From a bacterium (GTDB lineage Bacteria; Acidobacteriota; Polarisedimenticolia; Polarisedimenticolales; Polarisedimenticolaceae), in assembly GCA_024226515.1 (NCBI GenBank), contig JAAELQ010000228.1, positions 40,556-104,555 of the forward strand: a stretch of 64,000 nucleotides of DNA. The letters are read 5' to 3'. This document shows positions 9,801 through 17,400 of the stretch, piece by piece (the stretch's first letter is position 1; each line of letters begins with the position of its first letter). The position numbers and the translations under genes were made by a program. The notes below the pieces were generated by a model, which did no database searches, was not told the DNA's origin, and saw nothing but the letters and a program-made list of their open reading frames with translations.

Positions 9801-11398
9801 GCAGCTTCACCACGATGAACCTCGACTTCGGCTACCTCGACGGAGACCCGCTGGAGAACTCGGACGGCCAGCGTTGTCAGTACATGGATCCCGACTGGAC
9901 GAACTCCAACTCCTACGGCTCGATCTCGGATTGCTTCGTCGGGCCGACGTCGAGCGGTGTGGACGCGTACTACTGGCAGGTCACCGGGCCGTCGGACATC
10001 GACGGCGGCCGGGCGTACAACGGCACTCACTCGCTGTACAACGGGATCTTCGGGCCTGCCGCCGACGAGCACACGACGCCGCTGGCGGCGCTCGAGGCGA
10101 CGGGGAGCGAACAGCCGATCGATCTCGGTGCGTCCGGCGCGTCGCCGGAGCTGAGCATCACGCACCAGTTCAGTGGGATCGACTGGCGGACGGTCGGTCT
10201 GCCGGAGGACGAGGGGTCCTACCGCGGCATCGTCGCCGCGCAGCTCGCGGACGGCGTCGGCGCGCCGGAGAGCGACTGGATCAAGATCTACCCCTACGTC
10301 AACGTCTACGACAAGTTCGGAACCGACAACTACACCAACTGCAAGTTCGATCCGATGGACGACGGCACGACGGAGGACGACTTCTTCGAGCCGAACGACC
10401 CGGACCGCCGCCTCGGACCGTCCTCGACCTGTTTCCCCGAGCGCAATTTCAATCACATCGGGGACACGTTCTATCCGTTCGACCCGCAGCGTCTCGGCGG
10501 CGCCACGGGCCCCGGACTCGAGGGGAGCGTCGGGCCCGGCACCTGGGTCGAGTCTCGATTCTCGCTCGAGCAGTTCCGCGGGCGTCGCATTCGCCTCCGC
10601 TTCCTCACGACCGGCGTCAAGGCAGGGACGTTCGAGACCCACGAGCAGATCTTCGCCCACAACCCGGACCCCGGCGACGACGGCTGGTGGATCGACGACA
10701 TCACCGTGACCAACGCGCTGACGGCGCCCGTGACGCTCTCGGTCGACGACAATCCCAACACCGCGCTTCCCGAGTGCGGCAACACGTGCAACGTGGCCAC
10801 GGCCGATCTGCGCACCACACCGATCGCCGAGCCGCCGATCACGTCTCTCGATACCCCGGGGCGGGCGATCGAGCTGAACGCCGCAGGGTCGTTCGTGGAT
10901 CAGTGCATCTCCGGCGTGCTGCAGTATCGCTTCTCGAGCGACATCGAAGGTGTGTTGCGCGAGTACTCCGGCGACCCGACGATCCTCGTCGCGCCGACCG
11001 CGGATACGGTCTACACCGTCGAGGTGCGCTGCTCGTCCGACGCGCTGTGCAGCGGCTTCGACAACCTGGCGGTCGCGGTGGACTGCCCGACCTCGTCGAA
11101 GACCATCGGGTTCGCGGACAAGAACAGCTTCATCTGGGAGGTCGGCAACGTGGCCCAGGATGCCGTCTTCGTGCAGGGCGAGGGCCGGGCGGAGATCGCG
11201 GCACGCGCGCCGAGCATCGTCTCGACGCCCACGCCGACCTCGTCCGCCGGAGCGCACGACGTCTCGGGCAGCACCCCGGCGCCGTACGAGCTCGAGTGGT
11301 GGTTGATCCGTACCGCCGGCGACCCCACGCCGTGCAACGTCACCTGGTCGTCGGGTGGAGCGGGAGAACAGGCCGGACGCGACGCGGGTTTGCCCTGA
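3854..11398 (+). CDS. Giant secreted subtilisin-like (S8) serine protease, multidomain, copy 1
   Basis: 2514 residues. Residues 1-24 are a signal peptide ending ALPGLGQ. Two successive stretches (about 115-185 and 200-265) look like tandem I9-type propeptide folds. The S8 catalytic domain spans about 290-640 with Asp314 (FLDTG), His378 (FTHGQ), oxyanion Asn507 (PAGNRG) and Ser611 (GTSYATAAAAG), so the enzyme is predicted active. A beta-sandwich follows (VNDLDLELIAPSG near 760), as in Kp43-like proteases. Then come a domain starting CERNARGQFEFGF (near 1040), a Cys-rich segment (FCYTDEDC near 1365), a CARDB-like domain (near 1840), a jelly-roll-like module (about 1970-2290) and a C-terminal domain (about 2420-2514). 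The ATG at 3854 has an AAGGGGA ribosome site. It has a tandem paralogue at 11481. Confidence 0.92.
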   Translation: MNKRLTWIVSVMGAFLLALPGLGQIVATRDDAERRLRPDALDAEVSSAGHRSELGVAQRYARGTYIWPYDHGPHYGHVAPHEKRDAGTLHTRVGSFRLSASDLAFPAELTGTTEGKSSGHVIVQLDPHAMAGGAFDELSSAVAEASGSVVRALPVAAFVVRVDFAALPRLNALPGVLAVEPYHPALKLSPEIGRAPLIDPVQAVSEIYRLELRLFPGEDARRVAAEVETLGGSIRSVWPDTVVADVHRAKLVALARIEAVEWIVERLPNVPQAEEATTTVMTGRWNAGAMPYHAAGVDGGGGGLAAPQVMMFLDTGIQLDAADLSDTRTSPGVPGNDPSNADPSGDHRKIVRYESTDAFGGNGDLLGCDSAINGGFTHGQAVLSTALGNASDGLPVGYGSPSYAIDEHGRRWRLDGVAPGAKAAVFDGQVTPALGSCSDPLRDTIDPGDLYSGGSTGSLGGAYAGDVARVMTLAWGADANLYTADVADIDEFLADKRSAMVFVPAGNRGSESFGGVPATDTLSTLATSKNGLTIGAVGQADDHGAGALPDSRASFSGVGPTPGDRVAPQLMAPGNDFGDTGVNGATSCRSDDADQAGPVQCDVGTGQVGTSYATAAAAGAGALVRDWFAQGFYPDGTTSDAANPADIVPDVSGALLKAVLIDSARFLTGSGVTHAYRFNNEQGYGRIQLDRALTLQGWPSSPTGILVCDGGIDGGRCDLAGLTGDVDAVAGETDSTTFVVGDPRRELRVALAWLDASGQALVNDLDLELIAPSGRVYYGNFFTEDDDRDGSLDALAEDCPGFDGAAGSFDESPWSLPVCTRGDSGLPPRDAENPTEAVFLSPDPDGDGNFTDGKSQIELGTWTLRVVARAGGADAGQRYAVAIVGGVGDRSTVRLDRDRYTCADELVVTVNETDDPTDPVSGLDEAEIGLRIRVQVLSGETVVDEESGLTFTRVEAGGASFAAKLSATDVTAYDPGNGALDVRSGDTVRVIYDDETSGTTDSAKRVDSVADVDCRTRIGFRNLGFAQFGLDGGLLAAGGCERNARGQFEFGFPDSYLDAGESVILRFAFASEEDLDLEGVEVSLRCVDPDADSPADCTPGSDECPDPDRRNNTACNGNPADALSPAFVEALNSPLVVGALPSSSALSGNFNLRMASSIPGMPEVELVLEAKAGNAGRTVSGVAVSRQRLDVDEHSTFYSTDFPTGGSETFDYDNNELIENPTTNPYNFDLDYRFETRVYGDLTAGGTKNLALQSPWHFDLDDGGFRSGIGAATDHDTIGDTITQWGEDLNFNGLNDKRCTAPQEDLPCLSKTDCLNASPPASDCVSLEDRDPANGLITKNWSTSGGCGWQTAAPSSCALDPGGTFCYTDEDCIIGTLDAGPCNATPGQPAGGVWHTGRIGTTNAASCLVDGNATGQCQTFETVSGATGQRTWFELLMTPEIEKVNGPEHQAEITAFSWNAAIDLPDSNAFWTWEVDTDLDTLEPTDLVSDLTILNFSPGSWGPVENGGNFNLTDGFPVFAPVDNVTGQSENGSVGNDRVGKNSCFFESSSLSPNLGFAGPPDDDLNQGYCQGTLDNLSCQTAADCPPGLMCVFDNALVDEYVKPNGPLRNQTLQSFNGPDMRFANLADLFGPAGDRFQAGIGMINFEKRSPSNPDPASGFGVSIDDVVLEWREFELVDDQSDCAAGSCAVIDLATTNVYGDDSLLAISVIDTTPSPNDCNADGDNGDPGDDFDCDDDGTPDVVVELSSGAESDPGEFVLLEESDPGEYTGVVRLSAASDIDGVLLIGGDKNQTSATVEATYLDLDDGAGQPCSNTADPAFHGNVSKATSVFLRLVELKVSGLQILDNGDGDGWADTHETVEMKLNVFNTGNQDLTGVVAHIASDDSEIECLLDSRVEVGDLAAGESALSTGVARFKIGAVDRSDSGLGPNDALDVEFSVRLQADGFDAANEAQTISIALDLDAAGGGDPTTFFEGFEVASGLGSFTTMNLDFGYLDGDPLENSDGQRCQYMDPDWTNSNSYGSISDCFVGPTSSGVDAYYWQVTGPSDIDGGRAYNGTHSLYNGIFGPAADEHTTPLAALEATGSEQPIDLGASGASPELSITHQFSGIDWRTVGLPEDEGSYRGIVAAQLADGVGAPESDWIKIYPYVNVYDKFGTDNYTNCKFDPMDDGTTEDDFFEPNDPDRRLGPSSTCFPERNFNHIGDTFYPFDPQRLGGATGPGLEGSVGPGTWVESRFSLEQFRGRRIRLRFLTTGVKAGTFETHEQIFAHNPDPGDDGWWIDDITVTNALTAPVTLSVDDNPNTALPECGNTCNVATADLRTTPIAEPPITSLDTPGRAIELNAAGSFVDQCISGVLQYRFSSDIEGVLREYSGDPTILVAPTADTVYTVEVRCSSDALCSGFDNLAVAVDCPTSSKTIGFADKNSFIWEVGNVAQDAVFVQGEGRAEIAARAPSIVSTPTPTSSAGAHDVSGSTPAPYELEWWLIRTAGDPTPCNVTWSSGGAGEQAGRDAGLP

Positions 11399-11451
11399 AC
11401 TTCGCGATAAGGCGATTTGTCTCCTTCATTCTGCCCCGGCCGCCCCCGAAA

Positions 11452-11467
11452 TACGCCTTTCGGCGTA
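11452..11467 (+). promoter_or_regulatory. Short leader hairpin before subtilase copy 2
   Basis: TACGCC TTTC GGCGTA is a perfect six-base-pair hairpin with a four-base loop. It sits 13 bases upstream of the ATG at 11481, just before the ribosome site AAGGGGA. It corresponds in place and partly in sequence to 3825-3840 before copy 1. Confidence 0.45.
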
Positions 11468-11480
11468 CAAGGGGACAAGT

Positions 11481-14400
11481 ATGACTACACGACGCACGTG
11501 GATCGTGGCGGTGGCGCTCGCGGCTCTGTTGGCGCTTCCCGGCCTGGGGCAGGTCGAGCCGAAGCGCGAGGGTGAACAGCGGCAGCCCCGTCCCGCCGCA
11601 CCCGACGCGGTGGAGCGCTATGCCCGCGGGACCTACGTCTGGCCCTACGATCGCGGTCCGCACTACGGACACGTGGCGCCGCACGAGAAGCGCAGCGCCG
11701 GCACGTTGCACACGCGCGTCGGATCGTTCCGCCTGACCGGAAACGGTCTCGACCTCCCCACCGAGCTGACCGGCTCGACGGAGGGGAAGTCGAGCGGCCA
11801 CGTCATCGTTCAGCTCGACCCGGATGCGATGGCCGGCGGAGCGTTCGACGAGCTGCGCTCCACGGTCGGCGAGGCCTCCGGTTCGATCGTCCGTGCGTTG
11901 CCCGTGGCGGCGTTCGTCGTGCGTATCGAGTTCGTCGCGCTGCCGCGACTGAGCGCGATCCCCGGCGTGCTCGCCGTCGAGCCGTACCACCCCGCGTTGA
12001 AGTTGAACCCCGCGATCGGTCGCGTGCCGCTGATCGATCCGGCCCAGGCTGTGTCCGACATCTATCGCCTCGAGCTGCGGCTCTTCCCCGGTGAGGACGC
12101 GCGCCCCGTCGCGACCGAGGTCGAGGCGCTCGGCGGATCGGTACGGTCGGTGTGGCCCGACACGATCGTCGCCGACGTGGGCCGCGCGAGGCTGGCCGAG
12201 CTGGCGCGGATCGAGGCCGTCGAGTGGATCGCCGAGCGGTTGCCGGCCGTGCCTGCCGCCGAGGAGACGACGACCACGGTGCAGACCGGTCGCTGGAACG
12301 CGGGCGCGACGCCGTATCACGACGCGGGCGTAGACGGCGGCGGCGGCGGACTCGCCGCGCCGCAGGTGATGATGTTCCTCGACACGGGGATCCAGCTCGA
12401 TGCAGCCGACCTGGCCGACACCCGGACCAGTGCCGGCGTGCCGGGCAACGACCCGTCCAACGCCGACCCGTCGGGCGACCATCGCAAGATCGTGCGTTAC
12501 CAGTCGACGGACACGTTCGGCGGAGACGGCGACCTGCTGGGTTGCGACGCCGCGCTCAACGGCGGTTTCTCGCACGGACACGCGGTCGTGGCCACGGCGC
12601 TGGGCAACGCCAGCGCGGGACTTCCCGCCGGCTACGGCCCGCCTGCGTACGCGGTCGACGACCACGGCCGTCGCTGGAAGCTCGACGGCGTCGCGCCCGG
12701 GGCGCGGGCCTCGGTATTCGACGGGCAGGTCACGCCGGCGCTGGGTTCGTGCGGCGACCCGCTGCGCGACACGATCGACGCGGGCGATCTGTACTCCGGC
12801 GGCTCGACCGGCTCGCTCGGCGCGGCGCACTCCACCGATGCGGCGCGCGTGATGACGCTCGCCTGGGGCGGAGACGCCAACACGTACACGGCCGACACGC
12901 AGGACGTCGACGACTTCCTGGCGGACAAGCGGAACGCGATGGTCTTCGTTCCCGCGGGGAACCGCGGAACGCAACCCTTCGGCGGGGTCCCGGCCGCGGA
13001 CACGCTGTCCACGCTGTCGACGAGCAAGAACGGACTCGTCGTCGGCGCCTCGGGTCAGGCCGACGATCACGGGGACGACCTCCTGCCGGACTCGCGCGCG
13101 TCCTTCAGCGGCGTCGGGCCCGCTCCCGGAAACCGCGTCGCGCCCCAGCTGATGGCTCCCGGAGAGGACTTCGGCGACACCGGGGTCAACGGCGCGACCT
13201 ATTGCCGCTCGGACGACGCGGACCAGAGCGGCCCTGTCCTGTGCGACATCGGCACAGGACAGACCGGCACCAGTTACTCCGCCGCCGCCGCCGCCGGGGC
13301 CGGTGCACTGGTTCGCGACTGGTTCGCGCAGGGGTTCTACCCGGACGGCACGACGAGCGACGCCGCCAACCCTGCCGACATCGTGTCCGACATCTCCGGG
13401 ACCCTGGTCAAGGCGGTGCTGATCGACTCGGCGCGCTTTCTCACTGGATCCGGCGTCACGCACGCCTACCGCTTCAACAACGAGCAAGGGTATGGGCGCA
13501 TCCGGCTCGATCGCGCGTTGACCCTGCAGGGCTGGCCCTCGAGTCCGACCGGCAGCCTCGTCTGCGACGGTGGGATCGATGGTGGGCGCTGCGACCTTGC
13601 CGGCCTGACCGGCGCCCTCGACGCCGTGGCGGGCGAGACCGACAGCACGACGTTCGTCGTCGGCGACCCACGGCAGGAGCTGCGCGTCGCCCTTGCATGG
13701 GTCGAAGCGTCGGGTCAGGCGCTGGTCAACGATCTCGACCTCGAGCTGATCGCGCCCTCGGGCCGTACGTACTTCGGCAACTTCTTCACTGAGGACGACG
13801 ACCGCGACGGGTCGCTCGATCCACCGGCGGAGGACTGCCCGGGATTCGACGGCGCCGACGGCTCGTTCGAGGAGTCGCCGTGGAGCCTGCCGGTCTGCAC
13901 CCGAGGCGACGCCGGCCTGCCGCCGCGCGATACCGAGAATCCGACCGAGGCGATCTTCCTCTCGCCCGACCCCGACGGCGCGGGCAACAGTCAGATCGAG
14001 CTCGGCACCTGGACGCTGAACGTCATCGCTCGCCCGGGAGGCGCCGATGCGGGCCAGCGCTACGCCGTCGCCATCGTCGGCGGCGTGGGAGAGCGCTCGT
14101 CGGTTCGTCTCGACCGGAACGGTTACACCTGCGCCGACGAGCTGCTGGTCACGGTCAACGAGACCGACGACGCCACGGACCCGGCGGCCACGCTGACCGA
14201 GGCGGAGATCGGCCTGCGCACGCGGGTCCAGGTCCTGTCCGGCGCGACCGTGGTCGATGAGGAGAGCGGGCTGACGTTCGCGCGCGTCGAGATCGGCGGC
14301 GACAGCTTCGCGGCCAAGCTGAGCGTGACCGACGTGACGGCGTACGACCCCGGAAACGGCGTGCTCGACGTGCGCAGCGGCGACACCGTGCGCGCGATCT

Positions 14401-17400
14401 ACGACGACGAGACGGGCGGCGTCCCCGACGCGGCCAAGGGCGTCGAGAGCCTGGCCTCCGTCGATTGCCGGACGAGGATCGGCTTCGGTGGCCTCGAGTT
14501 CGGCCAGTTCGGTATCAACGGTGGTTTGCTGGCCGTGGGCGGCTGCGAGCGCAACGCCCGCGGACAGTTCGAGTTCGGCTTCCCCGACCGCTATCTCGAC
14601 GCCGGCGAGAACGTGATTCTCAGGTTCGCCTTCGCCTCCGAGGAAGACCTCGACCTGGAGGGCGTGGAGGTCTCGCTGCGCTGCGTGGATCCCGACGCCG
14701 ACAGCCCGGCCGATTGCACGCCCGGCAGCGACGAGTGCGCGGACCCGGACCGGCGCAACAACACGCGCTGCAACGGCAACCCGGTCGACGACGCATCCCC
14801 GGCGTTCGTCGAGGCGCTCAACTCCCCGCTGATCGTCGGCGCGCTACCGGCGGGCTCGGCGCTGTCGGGCAACTTTAACTTACGCATGGCGGCGGCGATC
14901 CCCGGCACGCCCGAGGTCGAGCTGATCCTCGAAGCGAAGGCGGGCAACGCGGGACGCACGGTGAGCGGCGTCACGATCAGCCGACAGCGACTCGACGTGG
15001 ACGAGCACTCGACGTTCTACTCGACGGACTTCCCGACGGGAGGAACCGAGACGTTCGACTACGACAACAACGAGCTGATCGAGAACCCGACGACGAACCT
15101 CGACGACGTCGAGCTGGACTATCGCTTCGAGACGCGCGTCTACGGCGACCTGACGGCGGGTGGGACGAAGAACCTGGCGCTGAACTCGCCGTGGCACTTC
15201 GACTTGAATGACGGCGGCTTCCGCTCGGGAATCGGCGCGGTGACCGACTTCGACACGATCGACGACACGATCACGCAGTGGGGCGAGGATCTCAATTTCA
15301 ACGGCCTGAACGACAAGCGCTGCAATGCTCCGCGAGAGGACTTGCCCTGCATCACGAAGACCGACTGTCTCAACGCGAACCCACCGGCGACCGACTGCGT
15401 CTCGATCGAGGATCGCGACCCGCTCAACGGCCTCATGTCGAAGAACTGGTCGACCTCGGGCGGCTGCGGCTGGCAGACCGCCGCGCCGTCGAGCTGCGCG
15501 CTCGATCCGGGCGGAACGTTCTGCTACTCGGACGAGGACTGCATCATCGGCACCCTCGACGCGGGGCCGTGCAACGCGGCGCCGGGACAGCCGGCTGGCG
15601 GTGTATGGCACACGGGACGCATCGGCACCACCAGCGCCGCGAACTGCCTCGTCGACGGTAACGCGACCGGGCAGTGTCAGACGTTCGAGATCGTCAGCGG
15701 CAGCAGCGGCCAGAAGACCTGGTTCGAGCTGTTGACGACGCCGGAGATCGAGAAGGTCAACGGCCCGGATCATCGGGCCGAGATCACCGCATTCTCTTGG
15801 AACGCTGCGATCGACCTTCCGGACTCGAACGTGTTCTGGACGTGGGAGGTCGACACCGACCTCGACACGCTCGAACCGACCGACCTCGTCTCCGATCTCA
15901 CGATTCTCAACTTCGGCAACGGCGGCTTCGGTGCCGCCACGCAAGAGGGCAACTACAACCTGACGCGCGGATTTCCGGTCTTCGCTCCCATCGACGCGAC
16001 GGGGCAGACCGAGAACGGCTCGGTCGGAAACAACCGTTCCGGCGAGAACAGTTGTTACTTCGACTCGGATGAGCAGCCGTTCGGCCTCGCCGGACCCCCG
16101 GACGACGACCTGAACAACGGCTACTGTCAGGACACGCCGGACAACGCGTCTTGCCTGACCAGTGCCGACTGCCCAGCGGCAGAACCTTGCATCTTCGATA
16201 ACGCCCTGGTCGACGAGTACGTCAAGGCCAACGGCCCACTGCGGAACTTCACTCTGAGCCACTACAACGGCCCGGACATGCGCTTCAACAACCTGGCCGA
16301 CCTGTTCGGGCCGGCCGGCGACCGGTTCCAGGCCGGGATCGGCATGCTCAACTTCGAGAAGTCGTCCCCCGCCGACCCGGATCCGGCGACCGGCTTCGGA
16401 CTGTCCATCGACGACGTGGTCTTCGAGTGGCGTGAGTTCGAGTTGGTCGACGACCAGACGAACTGCAACGCCGGAAGCTGTGCATCGATCGACCTGAGCA
16501 CGACCAACGTCTACGGCGGCGGTTCGTTGTTGACGGTCAGCGTGATCGACGCCTCGCCCTCGCCCAACGACTGCAACGGCGACGGCGACAACGGCGACCC
16601 GGGCGACGACCTCGACTGCGACGACGACGGCACGCCCGACGTCCGCGTCGAGCTGTCCTCCACCGCGGAGAGCGATCCCGGGGAATTCGTGATTCTCGAC
16701 GAGGTCGCGCCCGGCGAGTATCGCGGCAATCTGCCGCTGTCGACGACCGTCGACGTGCCGGGAGCGTTGCTGATCGGCAGCGGCGAGAATCAGACCTTCG
16801 CCGGCGTCGAGGCCACGTACCTCGATCTGGACGACGGCACGGGCCAGCCGTGCAAGAACGACGTCGATCCCGCACAGCACGGGATCGTGCGTGCCGGGAC
16901 GACGGTGTTCCTGAAGCTTGCCGATCTGCGTGTAACGGGCGTCGCGCTCACGGACAACGGCGACGGCGACGGATGGGCCGACACGAACGAGACGGCCGTC
17001 CTGCGGCTGAGCGTGTTCAACGCCGGCTTCGAGGATCTGACCGGGGTGACGGCGTTCATCTCGAGCGACGATGCGAAGATCGACTGCGTACTCGACAGCG
17101 CCGTCGAGATCGGAGACCTGGCGGCGGGCGATACGACGCTGAGCTCCGGCAGCGCGCGCCTGCGCGTCGCGGATGTGGACCGCGCGACGTCCGGGCTGGG
17201 GCCGCTCGATCCGTTCGAGATCGAGCTCGCCGTGCGCTTCGTTGCCGACGGTTTCGACGCGACGTCGTTGCCGCAGGCGATCGCGCTCTCGATCGACCTG
17301 GATGCGTCCGGCGGCGGCGCGCCGACGACCTACCTCGAGGGCTTCGAAGTTGCGAGCGGTTTCGGCAGCTTCACCACGATGAACCTCGACTTCGGCATGG

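Noticed and set aside
7307..11257. Very long open frame on the minus strand (over 1300 codons) antisense to subtilase 1
   Set aside because: It is a shadow frame caused by high GC at third positions; its residues are Arg, Val and Asp rich without domains, and the sense gene has clear catalytic motifs.
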